NCBI RefSeq assembly: GCF_020080045.1
Contig: NZ_CP083453.1
Span: 1-36,925, forward strand
Length of the DNA: 36,925 nt
Reading direction: 5' to 3'
Source: Comamonas odontotermitis
Lineage (GTDB): Bacteria; Pseudomonadota; Gammaproteobacteria; Burkholderiales; Burkholderiaceae_C
Shown: piece after piece, positions 6,409 through 15,090 of the stretch
Position numbering within the stretch: position 1 is the stretch's first letter
Layout of the letters: every line of letters starts with the position of its first letter
Translations under genes and position numbers: made by a program
The notes under the pieces: generated by a model
What the model saw: the letters and a program-made list of their open reading frames with translations, nothing else
Told to the model about the DNA's origin: nothing
Databases searched by the model: none

Positions 6409-7331
6409 CAAATAACTCCTTTTGCGGAAGCCGCACCAACTACGTCCTGGTTGTTGTCTGGCGATAGATCCATGGAGAGAAAGCCCACGGTGTTGAACCA
6501 GCTAAAGCCAGGCACGTCAGTCGCATAGATCGCTACCGGCTTGTCTTTCATATTGATAAGTTCCTGCAACGCGAACGGTGCGTCGGCTGCAGGGATATAG
6601 ACACCTAATTGCAGGTCAATCGAGTTACCCCAAGGGCGCAAGGTGAACTCGCCGTTTTCTTCTTCGTTGCGCTTGCTGTAGTTGTTGATACTGAGCTTGC
6701 CGCCCCACTTGGTGCCGTAGTTGCGCTTGCCTGTACCAAAATTGACCCACTTGCCGAACGCCAGGAACCCAATCGATACACGGGCATTGGGCTCACCACT
6801 GACGGTGATGGTCACCACAGCCTGTGAGCTGAGCGGGATCTTTTCGAGTCGGAACGAGGTGGTCTGGGTGCGCTGCCCAAACCAGTAGTTCCACCACCCC
6901 TTGCCCGGAATGCGCAGGCGCATGCTGACAGGTGGCACCAGGTCAGGGCCTCCCACTCCCTTGGTGATGGTCAGATTCAACTGCGTACCGACGATGCCCT
7001 GTATAGACAGGCCATTGATGAATGGTGCGCGGATGACATACGAGACACTGCCCACGCGCCCCACCTGGCCCGTGCCGATGTACTGATCGAAAGGAGCCCA
7101 GCGGTTGCTGGGACGCATGCGCTCCCATCGCGTACCGTCCAGGCCAGGCCGAACGGTAGAGTTTGCGATGGCATCAGCGGCCTTGTAGACCGCATCACCA
7201 TCGACACGCAGATCGCCCTTTGCAACTGGCCCTGGCGCCCAGGCTACCTCCCCCGCTGCCACATCGACAGCGGGGACGGAGCCATCCAGGAACGATGCAT
7301 CTGTCAGGCTAATTGGCGACAGAACAATCAT
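6408..7331 (-). CDS. Tail tip / baseplate protein, family not recognised
   Basis: 307 residues. It follows the tape measure gene directly, the position of distal tail (Dit) or hub proteins. The sequence is beta-rich: residues 30-75 (GDLRVDGDAVYKAAD, RWERMRPSNRWAPFDQ) look like the carbohydrate-binding-like pieces seen in tail proteins, and the later part is WN/FG-rich (GKGWWNYWFGQR, LAFGKWVNFGTG). No lambda L, K, I or J homologue is present, so this protein may do much of the tail-tip work. Function rests mainly on gene order. Confidence 0.65.
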   Translation of the reverse strand: MIVLSPISLTDASFLDGSVPAVDVAAGEVAWAPGPVAKGDLRVDGDAVYKAADAIANSTVRPGLDGTRWERMRPSNRWAPFDQYIGTGQVGRVGSVSYVIRAPFINGLSIQGIVGTQLNLTITKGVGGPDLVPPVSMRLRIPGKGWWNYWFGQRTQTTSFRLEKIPLSSQAVVTITVSGEPNARVSIGFLAFGKWVNFGTGKRNYGTKWGGKLSINNYSKRNEEENGEFTLRPWGNSIDLQLGVYIPAADAPFALQELINMKDKPVAIYATDVPGFSWFNTVGFLSMDLSPDNNQDVVGAASAKGVI

Positions 7332-7345
7332 TTCCTTCCTTCCGA

Positions 7346-10300
7346 TTAAACGATGCCGGTGCCACCACCAGTCACGCCTTGGACGTTTCTGTCGAGTCGC
7401 GCCATAGGCTCTTGCAGGACTTCAATAGCCTCCACTACCTTTGCGAGCACTTTGCGAACCTCCTGCAGCTCTGCGGTGTTATCCGCATTGCCAGGGAGCT
7501 TGCCGCCCGCCCATGGGTTGAACGCCTTTGGCACAACGGCTTCGCCTTCGTGGATCTGCGCTACTTGGTCGTATGGCACGTAGTTGATGCCCACGGCATA
7601 CGACGCAAGCCTGCGCCACTGGTTTTTCGCAGCGTCCCACTCAAACTCACCACTGGTTTTGAAGCGTTCAAACTCAGCTGCCGAATAGCCATTGCTATTC
7701 ATGCTGCCGGTCTCGTTGTAGGTGTACTCACCCGCTGCCGTCTTGCCCATGGAGCCATCGCTATAGATCGCACGGCCATCAGCCGTGAGACCTACCACGG
7801 TCACCCGGTTGCCACCAGCGACAGTGCCGCCCAAGGTGCCACCACCGCGGTTGCCGGAAGCGACCGAAGAGCCACTGCCAACCCGCGCGGCCTCTGCATC
7901 CTGCTTGGCCTTCTCCGCACGGATGCGGGCCTGCTCTTCAGGATCGAGCAGCTTGTAAAGCCGCTCCAGCGCCTCATTGGTGCTCAGCGTGGTTGCCAGC
8001 TGCTTGGCGTTGTCGCCCCGGATCGTTGCTAGCAAGTCGTCCAGCCTTTTGAGCTGACTGTTGCCAATATCGATCTGCAGCTGCGCATCGGATTTCGCCA
8101 GGTCGGCATAGTCGCCCAGCTCGGTCAGCTGGTTGGCTAGCACCTTCTTGTCGTAGTCCATTTCCGCTTTGGTCGCGTAGTTGGCAAGCACGATGCCCGA
8201 TTGCGCGGCCCCAATGGCGTTGCGCATGGAATCGGTATCGCCCAGCCCGCCACCGGCACGCAGGCGACTCAGCTCGCGCTCGATGTAGACCCAACCCTGT
8301 GCAGACTGCATGGCCGCTGTGTCAGCCACGCTGCCGAACAGGTTGCGAGCAGCATCAGTAACCATCGTGAGATAGCCCGATGCCTTCTGCAGACTGGTCT
8401 GCGCATCTTGCGTAAAGGCAGTCCAATACTCCTTTTCGTTGCCGATAGCAGCTTCCACCACCGCGCGGGCATCGCTGATCGCTGCCTGCCGCGCGGCCTC
8501 GGCCTCTTGCAAGGCCTTGGTCGCAGACTGAGCAGCCGCCTCCTGCGCAGCACGGGCGTCCTGCGCTGCCCAGATCTGCTCCTGCATGCGCACCAGTTCG
8601 GCATCACCATAGGCCTCCAGCTCTTTACGGCGGCGTGCGCGCTCCAGCTGCTTGGCCTCTTCGTCCTTGCCTTGGGCCTTGAGCAGCTCAAGCTGCATAT
8701 CGCCCTTGAGCGATGCAATCTGCTCGGCCGCGCTGTAGAGCGTGTCCATGGAATCGGTCAGGCCCAGCAGCATGGCGTACAGCTTGCGTCCGGACTCAGT
8801 CGTCAGATCCAGCGAGCTGACAAGCGCGCGGAACTCTTCCCGGGTCTTTGGCACGCTGCCCAGCTCGTTTTGGGCGAAGACCTTACCGATACTCGACTGC
8901 AGCTCAGCCAGGCGCTCTGCATCGCTGTAGAACTTGGCGTAGAAGTTGCCCGTTGCCGCAACAAACGCCTCGGCACTACCAAAAGAGTCGATCAGCTTGC
9001 TTGCCATGTCGGCGCCTGCAAGTCCTACGTCGTAGAGCTTGCCTCCCGCCACCTCCAGCCAGCCGTTGACCAGCTGCAGGCTGCTCGCCAGGCGCTGGAG
9101 CGTCTGCAAGCGGTTTTCCTCGCCCTTGGCGTACTGGTCAGTGGTGAGCACCACCTCAGCCATGGCGTTGGCAGCATTGCCGAAGACCTCCTGCAGCTTC
9201 GCCATCGCCTCTTCATCGCTCAGCCCCTTGAGGCTAACTTTGAAGTCATAGGTAAAGCCGTCCAGCGCAGCGGTGCCCAGGCCCAAGGTATCAGCCATGC
9301 TGCGGATGGATTCATCCATGGCAAAGAACTGATCGGCAAACGCAGAGCGTGTGCCCTCGTCCAAGGCTTCGCGCGTGGTCTTGTCGCTGCGGAAAAGCCC
9401 GCCCTTGTAATACTTGAATGAGTTACCTTCAAACCCAGTATCACCACCGAACTTGCCTTCGATACCGGAGTCTTTGAGCTTGCGACCAAAGAGGCCACTG
9501 AGCACATTTCCAAAGACGCTTCCAACAAGTGCCCCCAACGCTGTACCGATACCAGGGACGATAGAGCCGATGTACGCGCCCGCCGCCGTACCGATGGCGC
9601 CGCCTACATTTCCCTTGCCCAGCTGGATCAAAGCGCCGATGTAGGGTGCAGCCGCGCCCAGCGCTTGCATGCCGCCTGCCAGGAACTCGCCGTTCTGCAT
9701 CATGGTTATGCCGCCTTCAAAGCCGACCCAACCACCTGCCATGCCAGCATTGAAGTTGCCAAACATGCCGCCAAAGCCGCCACCTGGCATAAGGCCGCTC
9801 GGGATTCCCCCAAAGCCACCAATGCCACCGCCACCCGCCATCTGCCCCCCTGCACCACCTGTGCCAGAGATGCCCATGACGTTGCCAACGATGTTCATCA
9901 CAAAGGGCTGCACAAACAGGCTGCGCAGCATGCCCTTCAGATACTCTTTGGCATTCATGCCGCCTTGCATCAGTGCATCGGTCAACGAGCTACTGACGTT
10001 CTCATACAGCGACTTCCAGGCGGACTGCGTAGCTTCTGCAGCCTTCGCCGCACCTTCCGCAAAGCCCTTGGCACCCAGCAAGCCATTGCGCTCGCGCAGC
10101 GCTTCGATCTCGGCCTGCAGCGCAATCAATTCGCGCGACATGGTGCCGGTCTGGTCGGCCGCACGCATCAGCTCAGCCGCATGGGCTTCCTTGATAGCAA
10201 TGGTCTCCAGATTGCGATTTTGGAGAATCGCAAGCCGCTGCGCATCGTTCTTACCAATCAGCTCAATCTCTTCGGCCAGCGACTTGTTGCCGTCAATCAG

Positions 10301-11764
10301 CGCCTTGGCGCTGGTTTCGAGATCCGAGGTGTACTTGATGCGAGCCTGGCGCGCCGCTTCAAGGCCTTCCTTTTCCAGCTTGCGCGCCGCAGCATTTTTT
10401 TCCTCCTGCGACCACTCTGCAAGTTTGGCCTTGACGCTGGCCGTCATGGCCGCAGTCAGCTTTACCTTACCCGTGAGCAGGTCACTTTCTAACTTGACCA
10501 GCTCCTTTTCGGAATCGGTCAACTGGCGGCCCAGCTCATCTTCCTTCTGGAGTGCAGCAATCTTGCCTCCAATTGATGACATTAGGCCCGCATAGGCCTG
10601 CGCCATCTTGTCGGCTGCCTTGGCACCGTCATCACCGGCCTGCACAAAGTCCTTGACCGCGAGCGTAGGCTTTTTGATGGCTGGCTCGGCATTCGCTGCT
10701 GAGACCGATAGCGCATCGATCTGCGCGCGGAACTTCTCGCCCCAGGTCTCCCCCTTGAAGGCATCAATCATGTCCTGGCCGGACATCTGCAGGATGCTGA
10801 ATGCACCCTTGAAATCACCATCAAGAGCAGCCACAGCCGATGCAGCAAGACCGGCAAGCCCTTTGCCAATGCTCTGGAAGGTACGCCACACGTACTGCCC
10901 GGCATCCACAACGTAGCTCAAGGCCTTGACGGCCATCGTTGTCCAATCTTTGATGCTGCCGTCGGCCGCAAGTGCGCGCGCCTCAGAGCGCACACCATCG
11001 GTGCCATTCATCACCGCATTGAAGGCCTGGCTAGCGATATTGAGCGCTGGCACCATCCCATTGACGAACTCAGTCTTGAGGGCGTCGGAGCTGGCCTGCG
11101 AAGCCATGAGCGAGCGTTGAAATTGCTCAGACTGCGCCACCTGCTCGGCAGTAACCTTGGCCTGGATCTCGCCAGCGGTTGCCAGATCCTTCATGAAGGG
11201 CAGGAGCTTGGCCCCTTCTTCTCCCATGATCGCCATGATGGCCGCAGACTTTCCTGCGCCATCTTCAAACTTATCGAGCGACTTGGCGATCTGCAGGAAT
11301 TGCTCGTCCGGGGTCAGATCCCGGAATTCCTTGAAATTGATGCCAATCTTCTTCAAGGCCTCGGCCGCAGGGTCGGATTCCTTCTTGGTTTCCACCATCT
11401 TCTGCGTGAGCTGGTTCATACTGTCGGCCAGCTGGTCAGCCTGCGTGCCGCTGTACTTGGCGATGGCTGCCATGCCAGAGAGCTTCTCAACAGAGACACC
11501 CGAAATTTCACTCAAGTGCTTCAGCTCGGTTTGCGCGGCCGTGACGCCGAGCACCATATCCTTGAACGCGGCAACGGAGAATGCCCCCGCAAGGGCAGCA
11601 CCAATGCCGACAGCAAAACTGGTTGCCGTGGACTTGAGCCCGTCGAGCGAGTCCTGAATACGCTTGGAGCGCTCCAGGGAAATTTGCTCAGACTTATCCC
11701 AACCAGCGGCGTATTGGGCGTAGTCCAGTCCGAGCTGCACTACGAGAGAGCCTAGAGCGGACAT
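7346..11764 (-). CDS. Tail tape measure protein
   Basis: 1472 residues, the longest gene of the window, as usual for the protein that sets tail length in siphoviruses. The N-terminal part has a hydrophobic segment at about 47-72 and tape-measure style helices (GVSVEKLSGMAAIAK, GTQADQLADSMNQL). The middle has a glycine-rich stretch (about 625-665) and a glycine-zipper-like hydrophobic region (about 685-757), probably inserted into the membrane during DNA entry. The C-terminus has the common ending with HEGEAVVPKAF. It lies downstream of the chaperone genes, which is the standard order. If fully helical it would predict a tail of roughly 0.2 micrometre. Confidence 0.93.
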   Translation of the reverse strand: MSALGSLVVQLGLDYAQYAAGWDKSEQISLERSKRIQDSLDGLKSTATSFAVGIGAALAGAFSVAAFKDMVLGVTAAQTELKHLSEISGVSVEKLSGMAAIAKYSGTQADQLADSMNQLTQKMVETKKESDPAAEALKKIGINFKEFRDLTPDEQFLQIAKSLDKFEDGAGKSAAIMAIMGEEGAKLLPFMKDLATAGEIQAKVTAEQVAQSEQFQRSLMASQASSDALKTEFVNGMVPALNIASQAFNAVMNGTDGVRSEARALAADGSIKDWTTMAVKALSYVVDAGQYVWRTFQSIGKGLAGLAASAVAALDGDFKGAFSILQMSGQDMIDAFKGETWGEKFRAQIDALSVSAANAEPAIKKPTLAVKDFVQAGDDGAKAADKMAQAYAGLMSSIGGKIAALQKEDELGRQLTDSEKELVKLESDLLTGKVKLTAAMTASVKAKLAEWSQEEKNAAARKLEKEGLEAARQARIKYTSDLETSAKALIDGNKSLAEEIELIGKNDAQRLAILQNRNLETIAIKEAHAAELMRAADQTGTMSRELIALQAEIEALRERNGLLGAKGFAEGAAKAAEATQSAWKSLYENVSSSLTDALMQGGMNAKEYLKGMLRSLFVQPFVMNIVGNVMGISGTGGAGGQMAGGGGIGGFGGIPSGLMPGGGFGGMFGNFNAGMAGGWVGFEGGITMMQNGEFLAGGMQALGAAAPYIGALIQLGKGNVGGAIGTAAGAYIGSIVPGIGTALGALVGSVFGNVLSGLFGRKLKDSGIEGKFGGDTGFEGNSFKYYKGGLFRSDKTTREALDEGTRSAFADQFFAMDESIRSMADTLGLGTAALDGFTYDFKVSLKGLSDEEAMAKLQEVFGNAANAMAEVVLTTDQYAKGEENRLQTLQRLASSLQLVNGWLEVAGGKLYDVGLAGADMASKLIDSFGSAEAFVAATGNFYAKFYSDAERLAELQSSIGKVFAQNELGSVPKTREEFRALVSSLDLTTESGRKLYAMLLGLTDSMDTLYSAAEQIASLKGDMQLELLKAQGKDEEAKQLERARRRKELEAYGDAELVRMQEQIWAAQDARAAQEAAAQSATKALQEAEAARQAAISDARAVVEAAIGNEKEYWTAFTQDAQTSLQKASGYLTMVTDAARNLFGSVADTAAMQSAQGWVYIERELSRLRAGGGLGDTDSMRNAIGAAQSGIVLANYATKAEMDYDKKVLANQLTELGDYADLAKSDAQLQIDIGNSQLKRLDDLLATIRGDNAKQLATTLSTNEALERLYKLLDPEEQARIRAEKAKQDAEAARVGSGSSVASGNRGGGTLGGTVAGGNRVTVVGLTADGRAIYSDGSMGKTAAGEYTYNETGSMNSNGYSAAEFERFKTSGEFEWDAAKNQWRRLASYAVGINYVPYDQVAQIHEGEAVVPKAFNPWAGGKLPGNADNTAELQEVRKVLAKVVEAIEVLQEPMARLDRNVQGVTGGGTGIV

Positions 11765-11772
11765 TTATTACC

Positions 11773-12191
11773 TCACCTTCGTTCTTTATCTGCCAGCTCC
11801 TGGTCAGCAACCAGTACCGCACGCTCCATCAGCTGCAGGCCCGCAAACATGTTTTTGCGCCGCGTGCGACGTATGAAGCGATCCAGCCAGGCATTGACGC
11901 CCGCGTAATTGAGGCCCATGCGCTGACCGCTGAAGCTGGAGCGCACCCACTGCGTCTGCACATCCTGGAACGCCATCACGACATCCCAGTTTTCAGCCCA
12001 CACGGGGAAGTCAGCGCCGTTTAGCTCTCCGCGCATGGCCTCGCGCTGCGCCTCAATCCGGGCGCGCACGGCGTTGATGTCCTTCTCCGGCGCGCCAAAG
12101 GCGTGCATGCAGGCAAGCACGTCCTCATCGGGCAACCAGGCATCGGCGGGCTCCTCCCGGATGCCCACCCAATACCTAGCCGCCTCGATCA
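11773..12191 (-). CDS. Frameshift extension of the tail assembly chaperone (GT-like)
   Basis: This frame (about 139 residues from LIEAARYWVG) has no ATG near its beginning. The only early independent start is a TTG at 12225 without a good ribosome binding site. It is in the -1 frame relative to the upstream chaperone and is entered through the slippery site A AAA AAC at 12198-12192, next to the upstream stop. The fused product would be about 250 residues, like lambda gpGT, which coats the tape measure and recruits the tube protein. The sequence resembles DUF1799-type proteins (FPVWAENWDVVMAF). Confidence 0.85.
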
Positions 12192-12524
12192 GTTTTTTGA
12201 GCGGATGTCCTTCACGCCCATGCAATCGAGCCAGTAGCGGTCAACGGCTGCGGCAACTGCGCTGAGGATCTGCAGGAAGCCTTCAAAGTTCTGCTCGTTG
12301 AATGGAACTTCTGCGCCGTTCTCATCCTTGATGCCCTTCCAGCCGACAACCACCTCGCGCAGCAGATCGCCGTGCTTGAGCTCCAGGCGGCGCTCGCGGT
12401 CATCCTCTCCGGTGCGTTTGCAGATCAGCGAAAAGGACTCTTCACGCCAGGAGCCAGTCGGCGTGCGCTCCTGCGCTTTCACGTCGCACTGGAAGGTTTC
12501 GGTTTTGGCAAGTACAAAGCCCAT
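12189..12524 (-). CDS. Tail assembly chaperone (G-like)
   Basis: 111 residues, starting at an ATG preceded by GGAG. It sits between the tail tube and tape measure genes, the invariant place of tail chaperones, and ends in a slippery run (TCA AAA AAC TGA). Most ribosomes should make this short form; a minority slips to the -1 frame and makes the long fusion with the next frame. The middle is charged (CKRTGEDDRERRLELKHGD), as in this class. It acts in the cytoplasm during tail assembly and is not expected in the virion. Confidence 0.85.
   Translation of the reverse strand: MGFVLAKTETFQCDVKAQERTPTGSWREESFSLICKRTGEDDRERRLELKHGDLLREVVVGWKGIKDENGAEVPFNEQNFEGFLQILSAVAAAVDRYWLDCMGVKDIRSKN
12192..12198 (-). 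promoter_or_regulatory. Programmed -1 ribosomal frameshift site
   Basis: On minus, the codons TCA AAA AAC TGA contain A AAA AAC, a canonical X XXY YYZ heptamer, with the zero-frame stop immediately after it. Slipping back one base makes the next codon CTG (Leu), which leads into the downstream open frame. Tail chaperone frameshifting is conserved in siphoviruses; this site fits the rule exactly. Confidence 0.88.
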
Positions 12525-12550
12525 GGGAATATCTCCGTAAACAAGAATGC

Positions 12551-12578
12551 AAAAGGCCGCCCGATATGGGGCGGCCTT
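12551..12578 (-). terminator. Intrinsic terminator after the tail tube gene
   Basis: AAGGCCGCCC (12553-12562) pairs with GGGCGGCCTT (12569-12578) around six bases; on minus the stem is followed by TTG. The stem is very strong but the T tail is short (TTTT including two stem bases). It would lower chaperone and tape-measure transcripts relative to the abundant tube protein. Confidence 0.65.
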
Positions 12579-12620
12579 CTCAAAGGGTGGAAAAGCAAAT
12601 GCGCGGCAGTCGCGCGAGAA

Positions 12621-13553
12621 TCAGCGACAGATGATGACCAGCTCGTCGTCACCCTGGTCAGGCATCAGATCGAATGGCAGCTGAAGCATGGCAATGTCAG
12701 CATCGTTGTTCACAGTACCGATACCCGACTGCAGGCGCGGCATTTGCAACTCGATGATGTTGCCAGCCGTCACACCGTGCACCAGAGTGGCGCTGCCTAC
12801 ATCGCTGGTGCGCACCTTCTCGCCCCAGTTGACCTGGTCAGCCTTGGGCAGCTCAATCGTCGCGCTGCCTGTGGGGCTGCGCGTTGGACTGTGGGCACCA
12901 GCGCAATTGATGAGGTCGCGCCAGGTGACGGTATTGCCCCAATTGATGCTGAATGCAGAAGTACAGGCGTTGAGGCCGAAGAAGGTAAAAGTAGGCGTAT
13001 TCGTCTTGCCCACGGTCTTGGGCATGATGAATGCGCTGTAATCGACCCCACCAGGCATGCCCGGCTCAGTCGCTGCCGAGTAGCTGCCAGTGAACTCAAA
13101 CTTCATTACCGGGATCTGTTTGGCATTCAGCTCGAAACTAACATTGCCCTTGGCCCCGCTGACCGTGAACAAGGTGCCATCCAGGTAGCCGTACAGGGTC
13201 AGCGTCGGCTCGCCCTGGCTGACAGGATTGAAAGTGACATCCACACCAGCGGTAACGGTTTCCGCAAAACCGCAGGCCTGCAACAGCGGGCTCCAGGCCG
13301 GAGCGGTGCCAGCCACGCCAGATCCGGCAAGCTCCACCTCGAAAGTAAACTTGCGGTGTTCACCCACAAACAGCTTGCCGCTATTTCCCTTGAAGGGCTT
13401 CATGAGGTTGCGCTCGACCTGCTCGCCGTCAATCATATTGAAGACGGGATTGCGCGTCAGAATCGCATTGGTGCCTGGCAACGGCACAACGGGAGTACCC
13501 GACACCGTCTCAACTGCTGCCAACAGCAGCATCTTTTGCATCGACTTAGCCAT
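12621..13553 (-). CDS. Major tail tube protein
   Basis: 310 residues. It is beta-rich and lies directly upstream of the tail chaperones, the place of the major tail protein in siphoviruses. The N-terminal section (QKMLLLAAVETVSGTP) is typical of tube proteins of this group. Further features are repeated beta strands (HRKFTFEVELAG, NVSFELNAKQIPVMKFEFTG) and a C-terminal half (FSINWGNTVTWRD) that reads like a second beta sandwich. It polymerises into the hexameric tube around the tape measure. The strong terminator that follows fits a protein needed in high copy. The start overlaps the upstream gene by eight bases. Confidence 0.88.
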   Translation of the reverse strand: MAKSMQKMLLLAAVETVSGTPVVPLPGTNAILTRNPVFNMIDGEQVERNLMKPFKGNSGKLFVGEHRKFTFEVELAGSGVAGTAPAWSPLLQACGFAETVTAGVDVTFNPVSQGEPTLTLYGYLDGTLFTVSGAKGNVSFELNAKQIPVMKFEFTGSYSAATEPGMPGGVDYSAFIMPKTVGKTNTPTFTFFGLNACTSAFSINWGNTVTWRDLINCAGAHSPTRSPTGSATIELPKADQVNWGEKVRTSDVGSATLVHGVTAGNIIELQMPRLQSGIGTVNNDADIAMLQLPFDLMPDQGDDELVIICR

Positions 13554-13779
13554 TGTCTTGCTCCTTTACAGGGATGGCAGGCACCTTGGTGCGGATGCCG
13601 GTTACGGGATCACGGACGTATTGCCCACCCTGGCCCGTGTACACATCGCGGGGCGGCAAGGTGCTCGGCTGGTGGGCTTCCGGTTTGGCGGGCTTGGTGG
13701 TTTTGGGCTGCTGTGCAGACGTGTGCACTGCCCCCTGCGGCGTGTCTCCAGCGGAGGCCGCATCTTTTGGTTTGGACAT
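13546..13779 (-). CDS. Small Pro/Lys-rich protein upstream of the tail tube gene
   Basis: 77 residues, low complexity and rich in Pro, Lys, Thr and Gln (QQPKTTKPAKPEAHQP), ending TGIRTKVPAIPVKEQ. I do not recognise a family. The tight spacing and 8-base overlap with the tail tube gene show that it is a real member of the operon. A similar disordered small protein lies upstream of the connector gene at 15640-15903, so the phage has two such proteins in the head-tail region. Function is unknown. Confidence 0.7.
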   Translation of the reverse strand: MSKPKDAASAGDTPQGAVHTSAQQPKTTKPAKPEAHQPSTLPPRDVYTGQGGQYVRDPVTGIRTKVPAIPVKEQDNG

Positions 13780-13810
13780 AAATGCTCCAGATGGTGAGTA
13801 GAAAACGCCG

Positions 13811-14188
13811 TTAAAAGCGCGGGGTACGCAGCCACACGGTCAGGTGCCTGCCGTATTTGCTGGGGTCAGGTTCATAGTCGGCATCACCGCAGCTGGCCTC
13901 GTATTGGAAATACTCCATGGCCTCTAAGGCAGTGCGGATCGGGCCACCATGCCGCGCGGCATCGGGGCCTGTAGGGATCAGTGCATCCAACTCTTCCAGG
14001 GTGCTTGCCAGCGCGATAATCTGCACCTCATGGCTGTCATAGCCGCCATTCATGCACCAGCCGGTTTCTGGCTCCGTCTCCACATCGAAGACAACAGCGG
14101 GAAAGGCTGGCTCTGAAGGCAGCTCGACTGCCCAGCAATTGGGAACGGCCGCAAGCGCGGCCGTGATTGATTGGTGGATGGTTGCCAT
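13811..14188 (-). CDS. Tail terminator / tail completion protein candidate
   Basis: 125 residues. It follows an HK97-gp10-like gene and precedes the tail tube region, where the tail terminator (DUF3168- or lambda U-like) is normally found. The pattern SITAALAAVPNCWAVELPSEPAFPAVVFDV is similar to the start of such proteins, and the rest is an alpha/beta fold with a final beta strand (RHLTVWLRTPRF). The start codon shares a base with the upstream stop (TAATG), so expression is coupled. It is a likely ring at the tail end nearest the head. Confidence 0.7.
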   Translation of the reverse strand: MATIHQSITAALAAVPNCWAVELPSEPAFPAVVFDVETEPETGWCMNGGYDSHEVQIIALASTLEELDALIPTGPDAARHGGPIRTALEAMEYFQYEASCGDADYEPDPSKYGRHLTVWLRTPRF

Positions 14189-14748
14189 TACTTGCGCCCC
14201 AGCTTCTCAACTTCCCTCGCTGCTGCCTGGCCCATGGCGGCTATGACATCGGATTTCTTACGCTCCAGCGCTGGCCCGATGAACGGCTTTGCCTTCACCC
14301 AGCCGCTCGACTGCGCCCTGCGCTTGCTGATGCCTTGCTTGCCGCGCTTGGTGTTGCTGCGTCTGGACACCGTGCGGTGTCCCAGCTCGACCCAGCCCCA
14401 ATAGAAGGGATTGTTGTCGCGCACCCGCTGGATGCGACCATCGGCATTGACGCGCAACTTGCTCTTGCCCGCAGCGCGCACCTTTTTGGACTGGTCTTTG
14501 CCGCGTCGCACGCCCAGGTTGTACTGCTCGATGCCAGGGCCTGCTTTGCTCTCGCGCTTGATTGCGATGTTCTCCACCATGACGCCGGTACGCACACTGC
14601 CATTGGCTTGTGCGATGGACTTGGCCTCTGCCTTGAGGATGCGACCGCCTGCCATCACCGTGCGGCGGGCCAGGCGCGGCGCACCGCCCTTGGCCTTGAC
14701 GAAGGTAGCCCGGAGGTTACCGATACCAAGAGTTTCAGTTTTGGCCAT
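14188..14748 (-). CDS. HK97 gp10-like neck/tail component
   Basis: 186 residues from MAKTETLGIG, a start that overlaps the previous gene by 14 bases. It is basic, with a central ASWWELG-like element (FYWGWVELGHRTV) and a C-terminal KAKPFIGPALERKK, which together are the mark of the HK97-gp10 family of minor tail/neck proteins. It acts where the head is closed and the tail attached. It is longer than many family members, with a basic inserted region (SKKVRAAGKSKLRV). Position between head-tail joining and tail completion genes agrees. Confidence 0.85.
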   Translation of the reverse strand: MAKTETLGIGNLRATFVKAKGGAPRLARRTVMAGGRILKAEAKSIAQANGSVRTGVMVENIAIKRESKAGPGIEQYNLGVRRGKDQSKKVRAAGKSKLRVNADGRIQRVRDNNPFYWGWVELGHRTVSRRSNTKRGKQGISKRRAQSSGWVKAKPFIGPALERKKSDVIAAMGQAAAREVEKLGRK

Positions 14749-15079
14749 CGCCCCTCCCCGTGGTTGCAGTGATTGCCAGCACAACGTCACGCTCTCTGAC
14801 GTTGTTAATGTCGTCAATGTCGTAGGCCTTGCCGTCGTACAGGATGCGCATGCGCGGCTGCAGGCCTGGCTCGTATCTGATACGGAACAGCTTGGTAGAG
14901 ACCGCAGCGCGGCCGCCCTTGCTGGTTGCTTCCTTCTCTGAGCCGGTCTGGTGAATCACCTGCGCCGGCACATCAGCCAGGAACGGCACCCACAATTTCA
15001 AGGCACCACCGCTTGCGCCCTTGGTGACTACGAGATCCTCAAAGCTGATGACCTCGCGTAGATCGCCTGCACGCAGCAT
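14735..15079 (-). CDS. Head-tail joining / head closure protein
   Basis: 114 residues with the pattern of the phage head-tail joining family (SPP1 gp16 type): a short N-terminus MLRAGDLREVISF, a central beta barrel with WVPFLADVPAQV, FRIRYEPGLQPRMRI and the late YDIDDINNVRERD. It closes the head portal after DNA packaging and provides the binding surface for the tail. It is preceded by the connector gene and overlaps the gp10-like gene by 14 bases, the standard order in HK97-type phages. Confidence 0.9.
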   Translation of the reverse strand: MLRAGDLREVISFEDLVVTKGASGGALKLWVPFLADVPAQVIHQTGSEKEATSKGGRAAVSTKLFRIRYEPGLQPRMRILYDGKAYDIDDINNVRERDVVLAITATTGRGDGQN

Positions 15080-15090
15080 GGTCGTAACTC

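Noticed and set aside
3795..7331. Diversity-generating retroelement acting on the tail fibre genes
   Set aside because: No reverse transcriptase gene and no template/variable repeat pair was seen.
12192..12225. TTG at 12225 as an independent start of the second chaperone frame
   Set aside because: No ribosome binding site, and a perfect slippery site explains the frame better.
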